Origin: Exophiala sp. HKRS030 | Lineage: Eukaryota; Ascomycota; Eurotiomycetes; Chaetothyriales; Herpotrichiellaceae | Assembly: GCA_023897205.1 (NCBI GenBank) | Contig: JAHWDD010000010.1 | Coordinates: 2,418,001-2,482,000 of the forward strand | DNA length: 64,000 bases | Direction of reading: 5' to 3' | Part shown: piece after piece, positions 1 to 10,479 of the stretch | Numbering within the stretch: the first letter of the stretch is position 1 | Layout of the letters: each line of letters opens with the position of its first letter | Translations under genes and position numbers: made by a program | Notes under the pieces: generated by a model | What the model saw: the letters and a program-made list of their open reading frames with translations, nothing else | What the model was told of the DNA's origin: nothing | The model's database searches: none

Positions 1-39
1 GTCCTGGAATTGACTCGAAAGACAACCTGATCTTGCTGC

Positions 40-825
40 TTACGAGCCACCACCTACAGCACTGGTAATCAACGCGATCTGCGTAGCTCGTCGTCTATCA
101 ATCTCCTTCTTCAACATCATCAAGCAAGTCGCCACAATGACCGACTCATCTAGCGAAGCTGCGGCGTTCTGATCAAAGGTGAGCTGTCCACCGTTGCCCG
201 CAGTACAGTTTGATGATCCAGGAGTTCTGGTATCTTCTCCTCGAACCAATTGTGCGAGTATCTTCCCTTCTATCTTCGACCCAAGTTGCTCCCTCAGCAC
301 GATCAAGTTGACTTTCTTGCCATTTGCATCCTTTGTTTTTCCATAGCTCCATTCGAATGATCGTCCATCAGGAGTCGAGAACGAAGTAGAGCGAGAGGTC
401 CATCTGCCCTTCACATTGATGACATTTACAGCATCGTCATCTTCTCCTGGGCCTTGAAGTAACTGCAGGACAGGTTCTCGATTCGGTCCGAAATGGTAGG
501 TTGTGCTGATGAGATCGCCCAGCTTCGAGTGACTGAGGATGGCATTGCCAGAGGACCGTTTTGCGCGCGTCGAAGTGTAGGCCAAGGTCCCATCGTTGTG
601 GTAGATGAAGATCTCGAGCTCGGATGATGGTAGTGGAAACCTCCAGAATCCAATTCCGCGAGAGGAGATGTGGAGAGTGGTACCGGGATTGAATGAAGAG
701 GTATCGATCAGAGTTGTTGTAGTCGAGTTCTCTGACAGCACTGAGACTGCTGACGACTTGACGCCCACCTCGGCGGACTTTATATCAAGGATCTCGTGTC
801 GATAGCTAGATTTCTCGGTGGCCAT
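40..825 (-). CDS. conserved hypothetical protein (possibly tubby/DUF6593-like fold)
   Basis: A 261-residue single-exon protein; the first ATG is at 825 and the frame continues upstream without another ATG. The middle part is a run of alternating hydrophobic, strand-like segments (GIGFWRFP, LEIFIYHNDG, AILSHSKLGDLISTTYHFG, FEWSYG) followed by a C-terminal helix with LMMLKKEIDRRR and a short hydrophobic end. A beta-rich core plus one C-terminal helix recalls the small fungal DUF6593 / tubby-like scramblase-type proteins, but this is only a resemblance in outline. There is no signal peptide and no catalytic motif I can name. Its 3' end is 39 bases from the left edge, so the stop is inside the window. 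Function unknown; I am confident it is a real gene because of its length and composition. Confidence 0.7.
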   Translation of the reverse strand: MATEKSSYRHEILDIKSAEVGVKSSAVSVLSENSTTTTLIDTSSFNPGTTLHISSRGIGFWRFPLPSSELEIFIYHNDGTLAYTSTRAKRSSGNAILSHSKLGDLISTTYHFGPNREPVLQLLQGPGEDDDAVNVINVKGRWTSRSTSFSTPDGRSFEWSYGKTKDANGKKVNLIVLREQLGSKIEGKILAQLVRGEDTRTPGSSNCTAGNGGQLTFDQNAAASLDESVIVATCLMMLKKEIDRRRATQIALITSAVGGGS

Positions 826-1792
826 GGTGCTAGACGTGATTTTAGACTGTCGTCTTTTGTCCAAGTTCTTTTTCTCACTGATGAAGTTGGGATCTGACTT
901 TGCTGTAATTGTTGAAAGAGAGTGCGAATTTGCTGAAATCGATTTTTCGCAATCATGCTACTTTACGCGCTATATATGTACGATGAATAGCACCCTTGAA
1001 AACCCATGCTCCCAATATAGCATTATCTTCACCAGTCTACTGCACTACCTCAATACCCAAACACAGCCTTGCCCGATCCTGACGTATTCGGACTTTCCCG
1101 TGGGCGGTGCGCACGATTGGTTCGATCCCCCAAGGCAGATTCAGGCTCCCAGCATTCGATTGGTCGACATTCCTCGACTTACACGACCCATGCGTCTCTG
1201 GCATGGGCTTGATCATTCTGCCCTGCATATGGATTTGGTCTTTGGCTATCGCTGGTACATCAGCTGGGAAACTCAAAAATGCGAATTGCCGTCTACCAGG
1301 TCTCAACCCCAGACGTCGAATGTCAATGTCTACCAGAACTCTTATTATCATTTGCGAATTGGGCTCTACGCTGAGCAAGTGGTTCAACGACGGGCTGTGG
1401 TCATGATCTCGCTAGGATGAAACTATTCCCCCAGCTGCAGGGTTTCAAGGTGATGTGCTGCTTGTCGAACGATGTTGAGAAGTTCACTTGGGTCACGTCC
1501 TCAGCAGTCTTAGCTCTGGTCAATACACAGCACATGGTTCTGCAAGCACCACGGAGGTCGGCACTTGTGCTGCTCCTTCATTCACTTGTGCATGATGCTG
1601 CCTCACACGGTACCGCATATACCCAGGTACGCTTGCACAGATTCGCGAGACAGCGGCTAGACCTGGCCAAGGCCTTCTAGTAATGCGAGCAAGAGCGACG
1701 TATTCGGAATCCAATGCAGATATGATTGTCAGTTGACATGTGGTGTGGGGAATTCATGTACGAAAAATATCTATAGATAGAAGTTTCATCCG
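826..1792. other. intergenic region, no gene seen
   Basis: About 970 bases between the 5' end of the first gene and the 3' end of the Trs65 gene. Open frames exist on both strands (for example 818-1420 plus and 1037-1387 minus) but none shows a protein-like composition, splice structure or recognisable motif. Confidence 0.5.
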
Positions 1793-3642
1793 TCAGTCGA
1801 GGTTCAAGGCCTCATCACCTTCTTTTTCTGTGACAACCACATTTGGCAGATCTCTGATGTCAGCCACCACGCCCGGAGCGCCAACCCCTTCTTCAACCTC
1901 CTTGACCAAGTCCACGATCCTCATCACGTCCACCTGCAGCGTCCCAGTCTCGAAAGCAATCATCTGAATCTCGGCTTCGTGACATTGCTCCGGCGCCAAT
2001 GGTCCTATGCGTAATTCCGCGGTCAATGCCATTAGATCTGTCTCGGGCGGCACAACGTTAGAGTGTTGCATGACGTAAAGTACGTTCTCGTCAACTATAG
2101 CCTGAGCGATGTCGATGTCCTCGCCATTCTTTGTGTGTCGCCTTTCGCTCGGATGAAATGATGCAGTGGATGATTTCGGTGCGTGTCGTTTCGTGAGGAT
2201 TTGAGCTTGGCTGGATTGTCTTTGGAGTCGCGGAAGTGGGATCACTGCTATTCTGGCGACGCGTTGTGAATTGTTGACTATGAGTACTTTCCAGCTAAAA
2301 GGTTTCCCTAGAATGGCGGGCCGATTGGAAGTTGTGAATGTGACGGACAAGCCACTACGGAAAAGTGGGTCGTAGATGGGCTGCAGACTTGTAGCAACCG
2401 GGGTGATGGGCGGCTGAGTACCATTGCCATTGAACGGGAGACTCGTGGGCCGATTTTGTCGCTGGATTGGTTGTGTAGGTGGACCATAGGAAGGGTTCAA
2501 CGCTTGTGTGAAGTCGACATGAGTTGTCCATTCCATTGCTACCACCGGTTTGCAAGTCGCTGAAACTGTGAGCCTCAGGAGGATTCCGATGGACAGCAGG
2601 TCGATGTTGGGGTTCAATAACCCAAGTGCAGGATAAAATGTAGGATTGATTGATTGACGGAGTTGGTGCATGAAGGTTAAGCAATCGCCGGAGCGACATT
2701 GCATTGGGAGAAAGCCGGGCATCAGTGACTCGGCTTGTCCGTTCTTCAATGAAATGTCGACTTCTTCAACAGTAGCATTTATTTGAACAAACGGAATGAT
2801 CTCCATGTCCAAAAGAGCAATATTTGTAGGTACGACGGTGTGCGCATGGGATTTGCTATATCTTAATCGTGCGATCGTTGCAGGAACAGCTTTTCTTCGT
2901 CGTGGGTGGACATGGCCTATGTGAATGCGATGTCTGTGTGATTGAGGTACGGGCAGTACTCGTTCCAATCTAGACACAGCTAAGTATGGAGGGGTTTCCT
3001 GGAGTCCTGACATGAACCGCATGGGCTCGAGCACATTCGATTCCAATGGCTGAAAAGGGGTCAAATCTTGATCACCACCATCGTCCTCGGGTTGCGCTGA
3101 ACCAAGAATGCCAGAAGGAAGGAAGACCAGGCCAGGCTGTGTACTGCGTGATCTTGGTCGTGGGAGCATGACCTCTACTTCCCAAACAAGTGTCAATGTC
3201 TTACCATGATCCGCAGATTGACTCGCTAACACAATTGGTTCATGTTTCTGGAAGCTATCGGCAGTTGTAACCAGTTCTCGTGACGGAGAAGCCGGAGCTG
3301 TGTTTAGATCGTGACCCACAGACTCATCAAATGCCCAGACATCGACCTTCAAGGTCAGACGGGTGAGATAGCCCTTGAGAGTGTCTTCATTGCAATATGG
3401 CAGTTGCAGTACTATTAGCGTTCTCAATCGCTCATCTAATCTAAAAATGAGTAAGACAACATCCATAGGCCAAGAGAATGTGACACACCAAAGAACAACA
3501 AGTCCCTCTCTTTGATGGGCAATAGCCGATTTGGGTCGTCTGCCAGATCAACATCATTATCCAAGAGTTGAGCTAATTCTGCTGTCGTATCATCAGGGAT
3601 TATGGCGTCGAGAACAGCAGCCTTGAAGAATTCGGCGTCCAT
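1793..3642 (-). CDS. TRAPPII complex subunit Trs65-like
   Basis: Two exons give a 598-residue protein: 3642-3489 and 3435-1793, with a 53-nt intron at 3436-3488 (GTGTGT...ATTAG). This junction joins RDLLFF directly to DERLRTL, the order expected near the N terminus of Trs65 proteins; the nearer acceptor, five bases earlier, would bring in a stop. The C-terminal third carries the Trs65 signature: LRIGPLAP, then a Cys-His-Glu turn and a long strand ending in RIVDL. Trs65 (Kre11 in yeast) is a fungal TRAPPII-specific subunit that helps activate Rab GTPases (Ypt31/32) at the late Golgi. That role is family knowledge and not visible in the sequence. It is divergent from prp40, with 427 bp between the starts. 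Confidence 0.87.
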
Positions 3643-4069
3643 CTCTGGGCGTAGGTGACTTTCAGTAACGAATGCTTCATATCCGTTCCATGTCGTTCAG
3701 ATGTAGTCATGACCTTCTTCGATTTCTGCCAGGTCTGCTTCGATCTTCTCGGAATAGTCTCTCATCAAAGATGGAGGACGCCAGACCCCTGACCTGAAAT
3801 GGATAGCGCGCCAAGATTCTCGTGGTCGTCTTTTCTGCTTACATAAGATTGAAGTTCTCTTTGCGCAGGGGGTTAGTGACTTTCCGTAGTGCTTTTCCGT
3901 TCGTGTCCGTTCCAGCCTTACATTCGTATCTTAATTTCTCCATCACACACCCTATGGTACCGTCATCTTCTTGCGATATGCCGCCCACCCTTCAGTGAAG
4001 CGTCTATCCTGGGGAAAACCTTTTCATAATTCCACTCGATCCCCGTAATTGCAACGGTCTACCGACACG
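3643..4069. promoter_or_regulatory. shared divergent promoter region of Trs65 and prp40
   Basis: The 427 bp between two divergent start codons must hold both promoters and 5' UTRs. No TATA box or named operator stands out. An alternative upstream in-frame TTG for prp40 (4049) is not an expected start; the ATG at 4070 follows ACACG and is used. Confidence 0.5.
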
Positions 4070-6429
4070 ATGAACGGCCTACCACCTACTCCCGGTCAAT
4101 GGCTGGAGGCACGCGCACCCGACGGACGAACTTACTACTATAATTCATCGACCAAGGAGACATCATGGACCAAACCTGCAGATCTCATGACTCCCGTCGA
4201 GAAAGCTCTTGCCGCTCAGCCATGGAAGGAATACTCAACGCCAGAAGGACGGAAATACTACTCCAATTCGGAAACAAAACAAACCGTGTGGGAAATGCCA
4301 GCCCAATACCGCGAGGCACTTGATTCCGCTTCGACCCCCTCACTCCTGCCTCCGAAGCCTGTTCAGCAAGCTCCGGCATTCGTGGCTGGAGGCTCAACTG
4401 CCCTTTCTACCTACTCCGAATACAATCAGTATGAATCGAGATCGCGCAACGAGAATGGAATTGCACTTCCATCAATTGCCAAAGAGGTGATACCAGACTA
4501 TTCTACCTTCGAAGAGGCTGAAAATGCGTTCATGAAGCTCCTGCGAAGATCAAATGTCCAACCCGACTGGACTTGGGAACAAACAATGCGAGCAACGATC
4601 AAAGATCCTCAGTATCGAGCCTTGAAAGACCCAAAAGATCGCAAGGCTGCATTTGAGAAGTTTGCCGTTGAGGTTCGCCAACAAGAAAGAGAAAAGGCCA
4701 AAGAAAGGCTGGCTAAGCTACGAACAGATTTCGGTAACATGCTAAGAACACATCCGGAAATCAAACACTACAGTCGATGGAAAACTATCCGACCGATTAT
4801 CGAAGGTGAGACTGTCTTCCGATCTACGGATAATGAAGATGAGCGTAAGCAGCTGTTTGAAGAGTACATCATCGAGCTCAAAAAGCAAAACATCGAAGAA
4901 GAAGCAGATTCCCGCAAAACAGCCTTGGATGATCTTGCTGCCATACTTAAGGCCCTTGATCTGGAACCTTATACTCGGTGGTCTCAAGCACAGGAAATAT
5001 TACAGAACAATGAGAGGATTCAGTCGGATAAGAGGTTCAAGCTTTTGAGTAAGTCAGATGTTCTGACGGCATTTGAAAACCACATCAAATCCCTTGAGAG
5101 ATCTTTCAATGATGCACGTCAACAGCAAAAGGCTGCCAAAGCCAGGCGAGAGCGACAGAATCGTGACAGATTTGTCGAGCTTCTACAATCACTCCGCAGC
5201 CAGGGTCGTATCAAAGCTGGGACTAAATGGATGTCAGTCTTACCAGAGATCGAGAATGATCCAAGGTATGTTGCAATGCTGGGACAGGGTGGATCTACAC
5301 CCTTGGATCTTTTCTGGGACTTGCTGGAGGAGGAAGAAAGGGCTCTGCGAGGCAGAAGAAACGATGTCTATGATGTTCTTGAGGTAAGTTGTTTTTCTGA
5401 TGTTGCACTCGATGTTACTGATCATAATCATAGGATAAACGTTTCGAAATCACACCAAAGACTCCTTTCGACGATTTCGTTGATGTCATGCTGACTGATC
5501 GACGGACAGCCAATATTGACCGTGATGCACTTCAACTCTTATTCCAACGTCTTCATGACAAGGTAGTTCGACGTACCGAAGATGAGAAGCACGCGGCAGA
5601 TCGTCATCAGCGCAAAGGAGTGGATGTTCTCCGCTCTCGAATCAAGCACTTGGAGCCTCCTGTTCGTCTGCAGGACACCTGGGATGATGTGAAACCACGT
5701 ATCGAGAAACTGGAAGAGTATCGTGCTTTGGATAGCGAAGATTTGAGACGATCTGCCTTTGACAAGGTCATAAAAAGATTAAAAGAGAAAGAAGAAGACG
5801 CCGAAAGGGATCGAGATCGCAAGCACAGTCGACGCGGTGATGATCGAGATTATCGCAATGGACATCGCCCAGAACCACGTCAAAGCAGGGGCTCGAAGAC
5901 TCCAGAAGCTGACCCTTATGAAGCTGACCGTCGCAAAGCCATAGCTGCCCGGGAGAAGCAATATCGAAAGAGCAGCAACCTGGGATTGAGTCCTCCACCT
6001 TCTTCCTATCGCGACCGTGAGAAGCGGGACAGAGACGAGAGACACGGCCGGCTTGAGCGAGATCGCTCTCCTCCTCCTCGCCATGTCAGCTCATATGATC
6101 GTGAACGACGCGAACGTGAGGACGACCGTGAGCGAGTTTACCGAACACGCGCAGATCCTAGAAGCAGTCGAGATGAACTGAACTATGGGGAAGAGTCACG
6201 CAGTGTGACTGGAAGCGAGAGGAGACGCAGACGACGAGACGGTAGTGATGGTGAAAGTGTTGACAGTGGACGAAGAAGTGCCAAGCGTTATCGACGAGAG
6301 GCGAGAGCAAGTTCACGTGAAAAACGTAAGAGCAAAACCCCTGAGCCTGCTAAGAAGGAAAGCCCTCCACCTGCCGATCCAGCCGGTGTCCATTCTGGAA
6401 GCGAGGAGGGAGAAATTGAGGAGGACTGA
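4070..6429 (+). CDS. prp40: pre-mRNA processing protein Prp40 (U1 snRNP, WW-FF protein)
   Basis: Exons 4070-5383 and 5434-6429 give 769 residues; the 50-nt intron starts GTAAGT and ends ATAG, restoring DVLE|DKRFEITP. Two WW domains are visible near residues 8-38 and 49-79, each with the two spaced Trp and the Tyr block (GRTYYYN, GRKYYSN). Several FF domains follow from about residue 150, with WTWEQTMRATIKDP, YSRWKTIRPII, YTRWSQAQEIL and KWMSVLPEIENDP as their cores. The last 200 residues are a charged Arg/Asp/Glu/Ser tail ending in SGSEEGEIEED. Prp40 bridges the 5' splice site and branch point by binding the branch-point protein (SF1/BBP) and the RNA polymerase II tail. Length and domain order are normal for fungi. 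It converges on the Myb-like gene downstream. Confidence 0.95.
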
Positions 6430-7480
6430 TCAGCACGATGTCAATTCGCATCATGATAACCACCAGGTCAGTTTGCTTGCAGCTTTAATGTTGTCGTCCG
6501 AACGCTGCTACTTTCGACTACTCAGGATAAAGCAAATCTTGTCTGGTATTGCATGCCATAGACTACCTTTTACGCCTCGTGGGCACATTCCACTTCGACA
6601 TCTTCGTCTTTGCTTCGGTATGTAGTGCTCTACAAGAATTTTCTAATGATAATACCCTGCAGTGACAATATGTTGGAGCTTCAACCGTTACGTTTCGTTT
6701 CCAGGTGCGCTGTCCCAGACATGTAGAGTTTCTTTTCTAACACCAACGATTTAAGACGACTTATGCATGTGGCCTTGTGCTCGACTCTGATCTGGCGCTC
6801 GTTAGGGTGGCAAATACTACCCGCGGCTAATGGACGCGATCATAAACCACAGATCATTTACTAGCAAAAGCTATACGAAATCCATTCCAGGTATGTTTCT
6901 GCCGCTAAGTCGTTGATATAACGCCGAGTATGGTCGATGTTATTGCGGCATCACGCGATTAACACCAGCGAGATGCGCAACCCGGCCATATAGCTTCATC
7001 TCGGTCCAATGTGCCAGACTGTGAAACATGCTTACGAATCGTCAAACTTTCGTTTTGAGACTTATCCCTTCCTCGGTTTTATAAACTTACCTAGATCTTG
7101 CTAGCCTCGCTTGAACATCCTTACAACGTCAACATCTTCAAAGCCTTGGATACTGAAGCACTCTCTGGTTGAATTTCAATCTAGTATCAAATTTACAAAG
7201 TCACAATAGCTGCATTACCAGTTCCTGGTCTGCACGAGATTAGTGTCTGATCACCGTCTTGTGATGCACTTGCGATGACGCTGATGATGATGTTGTACAT
7301 ATTGAACGACAAGCTCGTCAGAGTCGTCTAATGGGAAGTGTTGTGGTTTATATCCAATAATCTCTTTGATTTCTGCCCGTCATTTTGTTGCTCCTGAGCA
7401 GATCAATAAGGCAGGTCATCTACTACCCACGAAATGGCGACAACAAGACCAATCGAGTGATCTACAGCTTTCCGAAAAGA
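6430..7480. other. intergenic region between two 3' ends, no gene seen
   Basis: About 1 kb separates the stop of prp40 from the stop of the Myb-like gene. Both neighbours end here, so it should hold only 3' UTRs and terminators. I see no conserved coding frame or RNA gene. Confidence 0.5.
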
Positions 7481-8362
7481 TCATTTGCCTTCAGCCATTT
7501 TCTTGGCCTGAGCAGCCGTGATGCGGATTCCAGTCTTGTCATAGTGTTTCGATGCCATTGCTTGCCATTTCTTCTGGTCATATTTGTCTGCAAGGGCTTT
7601 CATGTCATTGACATTAGCCTTTGCCGCAGGGACAGCCTGGTTTTGACTTGGTCAGAAAAAAAAAAGACGGTGAGCACAAGCATCATGCACTTGCCTTATT
7701 TTCAGTCTTTGCAGGAGATTTTCCTTTATTATCTTCTGCGGCCTTCTCGTTCTTCTCAGCAGCTGCCTTTGCAGCCTCGAGCTCGGCTTGTCTCTTCAAC
7801 CCTCTTCTCTCTTCTTTCTGCCCTTATCCTCTTCCTCTTCGTTTTTCTTCTTGTCCTTCTTCGTCTTTTTCTTGTCCTGCTTGTCGTCCGCTTCCACTTT
7901 CTCGCCAGGCTCGTCCGCTCGGTGCTCGATCTCCTTCCACCTTGCCTTAGCCAGTCCAATGTCTGTGAACCCCGTTGCGTCGATGATCTCTTGCCATGGG
8001 CGAGTCGGCTTTTCAGTCTTCATGCGTATCATGGTTCGGTCGTCATCAGTCAATCCATCGTCCTCCTTGGCTTTCTCATCCTTTTTATCGTCGGGTTTAG
8101 GGGTTTCCTCCTTTTTGTTGCTGTTCGCTTCAGCGATTCCGTGATGAAGCTTGCCACAGCAGGAACACTGATACAATTAGTTGCACTGCGTCGCGAAGAC
8201 AACAGCCAGAAGAAACATGATAGGCCACAAGAACTATAGCAGGAAACTCACCGTCTTTGGTTTCCTTGGCCGTGGGTCTGGCACCCCTCGGAAAGCGTCC
8301 AAGATGGAGATCTTGATGGGTACCTGGACACCGTTCTTGGTATGGTAGACGGTGAAAGACAT
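7481..8362 (-). CDS. small basic/acidic Myb-like (SANT-like) protein with a GC-AG intron
   Basis: Reconstructed from three exons: 8362-8252, 8167-7695 and 7636-7481, about 246 residues. Exon 1 begins MSFTVYHTKNG. Intron 1 (8168-8251) is GTGAGT...ATCAG. Intron 2 (7637-7694) has a GC donor in an ideal context, AAG|GCAAGT, and ends CCAG. Exon 2 opens with CSCCGKLHHG, a possible metal-binding Cys/His cluster, followed by a Lys/Glu/Asp-rich linker. Two short Myb-like helical blocks are visible: RPWQEIIDATGF...ARWKEIE and DQKKWQAMASKHYDKTG, each with the spaced Trp. Inside exon 2 the frame breaks at the CCC run 7800-7802 (GGG on the coding strand); one added G joins KKREEG to LKRQAELEAAK and makes the length a multiple of three. 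The role is unknown, perhaps a DNA-binding or scaffold protein. Long antisense open frames over this gene are shadows. Confidence 0.72.
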
Positions 8363-9049
8363 GGTGGCTGAAGAGCACTTCAGGAAGGATGAATCTAGAT
8401 GTCACAGACGTTTGGAAGAAATAATGACAGCGAAACTTTTGGCGGAGCTGACAGAGTGAACAAAGTGTATGAGAAAGAGATCGGAGTGTGGTTATGCGGA
8501 GAGGAAACATCTATCAAACTCAGCCGGACGTTTCTCATGTTTGTAGCCTACCTAGTCTTACCAGTCGTGAAGGTGATTCCGTGCAGGCAACCAGCCACGG
8601 AATATAGAGAGGATTCACCTCGCGATCATCGTCGCGTAATCCAGTACCGTGGGGAGTGAATCCCCTAGGAAGGTTGTAGGCTGGCTTTCCTCCTGTCTCC
8701 TCCAAAACCTCCACCCGGTCTCCTGATAAAGGACGCCTGGCACGCTGGACCTGGGCATTACTCTAGACATAACGAAATTTATAAAGTCCTTAATAGAGGT
8801 TCGCATTGTAACGTGATATAAATCTGGTGGCCGCCAAGACCGACCAGGGGGTAAGAGTTGGGGAAAGCCAACGCGACGCCTCAGATTGTGGAGAGTGCGT
8901 GCATGGCCTCAATTCTTTATTAACACCTCTTTTTTTGTCTCGGTTCATGGACTGAACCCGCCTGACGACGACTTGCGCATAAAACTCTCACACTTTTGAG
9001 CGTACATCGTCTGTCTCTCTCTATCCTGATATTCCCCGGAATCACCACC
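8363..9049. promoter_or_regulatory. divergent promoter region of the Myb-like gene and emp24
   Basis: These 687 bp lie between two divergent ATGs, so both promoters are here. There is a CT-rich stretch just before the emp24 start (around 9009-9025), common in fungal core promoters. No other element is convincing. Confidence 0.4.
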
Positions 9050-9991
9050 ATGCGTTTTGGCACGGCTGCAGCGATCACCGCCTTTGCGGGTTGGATAGGG
9101 GTCGGCCTCTCACACAACATCCAACTGCGGGCACATACAAGAGAATGTTTCCACGAGGAACTACACAAGGATGACAAGATGACAGTCACATTCCAAGTGG
9201 GAGATCGAGAATCAGGAGGCGCTGGGAATCTCGATATTGATTTCTATGTACGTCATCCTTGCAGTTGGAGTTCTTGAGGCAGAATTGTGCTTTTCTTCAA
9301 GGCATTGATGCATGAGATGAGTTGACCTGACTAATTGAACTCGTTGCCGCGCACAGATCACCGATCCTACTGGCTCATACGAGACACAACTCACATCCGT
9401 GTCATCGGGCGACTATTCTTTCGAGGCTCGACATGATGGAAGATATGTCTACTGCTTCAGCAATGAACACTGGTCGGCGAATAGCAAGGAGGTCTCATTC
9501 AACGTGCACGGTGTTGTCTATGTGCCGGAATCAGAGGCCCCACGAGATCCGTTAGAGACAGAGAGTACGTCGAGAGCGCATACCTTTATTTACGATCAAC
9601 ATCAGTCAATGCTAACAGACAACTTTCTTACACAGTCCGGCAACTCTCTGAACTTTTGGCTCAAGTCAAGGACGAACAAGCCTACATCGTCGTACGGGAA
9701 AGGACACACAGAAACACTGCAGAAAGCACAAATGCAAGAGTCAAATGGTGGTCGATATTCCAATTGGGAGTCTTGATCGGAGAGGGTGTGTTTCAAGTCT
9801 GGTGGTTGAAGAGGTTCTTCGAGGTGAATAGCCGTCCCTTACCGTGATCTACACTTGGATACGTTTTCTCCTTACGGAGGTCGTTCTGTTGTTTATGACC
9901 AGCTGAAGATCTGGTGTGCGTTCTTCGTTTTTGGCTCCATATTTCTGTCGGCTGACACTCTGTCTGGTTACAGGTCAAGCGCGTTGTATGA
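9050..9991 (+). CDS. emp24: p24 family cargo receptor Emp24 (COPII vesicle protein)
   Basis: Four exons (9050-9247, 9357-9564, 9636-9823, 9974-9991) give 203 residues, the same length as yeast Emp24. The parts are in family order: signal peptide (1-21), GOLD domain with the conserved Cys pair (Cys33 and Cys99) and FNVHGVVYVPE, a short coiled coil, the near-invariant YIVVRERTHRNTAEST block, and one membrane span starting KWWSIFQLGVL. The last exon is only 18 nt and encodes VKRVV plus the stop, completing the cytosolic tail FFEVKRVV. The preceding intron (9824-9973) has a perfect GCTGAC branch site 15 bases before its AG. If that intron is retained the tail becomes NSRPLP. Emp24 cycles between ER and Golgi in p24 hetero-oligomers and sorts GPI-anchored proteins. 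Confidence 0.95.
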
Positions 9992-10479
9992 TAGAAATGA
10001 TGAATTTCGCTGAACGACACGGCGATCAAAAGATATTCAATACACCCAAAGTTGCCATTTCCGTTGAATGCTCTATTTGTCGAATGCTATGTGTGAAAAG
10101 TACTGTGCGACAGAGTCAGCACCGATCTTGACCGTCATTACCACGCTCCGCCAACCAAAATATTGAGGCATGATCTCATGCCAACATCGCATGTGCAAGT
10201 GAAAATCGCACCGATTTCCTCGTCCCCGTTGAACGTTGAATCTGTCTTGATCTCTGATGAATTGCAGAATACACTCAGCCTAGGGCTTGAAAAAGTGCGA
10301 ACTGGTCACTTCGACGGAAAATTTATGGAATCGAACCGTTTGCCTTCCACAACGAGGCTTCCACTGCCTCTATGAACCAAATCTACATCTATGTCCAGCG
10401 TTCTAATTTTGCTTGTTGTCCATCGCCAGCTTCATGATGCATGACTAACATCTGCCCGAGAGTCCAGTGACGGTCAACT
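9992..10479. other. intergenic region between convergent genes, no gene seen
   Basis: These 488 bp lie between the stops of emp24 and the OYE gene. Only short open frames without protein-like composition occur. Confidence 0.5.

Noticed and set aside
1117..1135. GGTTCGATCCC, like a tRNA B box (also GGGTTCGAATGG near 18697)
   Set aside because: No A box at the right distance and no acceptor stem can be formed around either site.
818..1420. 200-residue plus-strand open frame and the antisense frame 1037-1387
   Set aside because: No motif, no splice structure, and it overlaps the start of the first gene on the other strand.
7385..8239. 284-residue open frame on the plus strand
   Set aside because: It lies antisense to the Myb-like gene, is Leu/Phe-rich from reading Lys/Glu codons backwards, and has no family marks; the minus-strand gene has introns and motifs.
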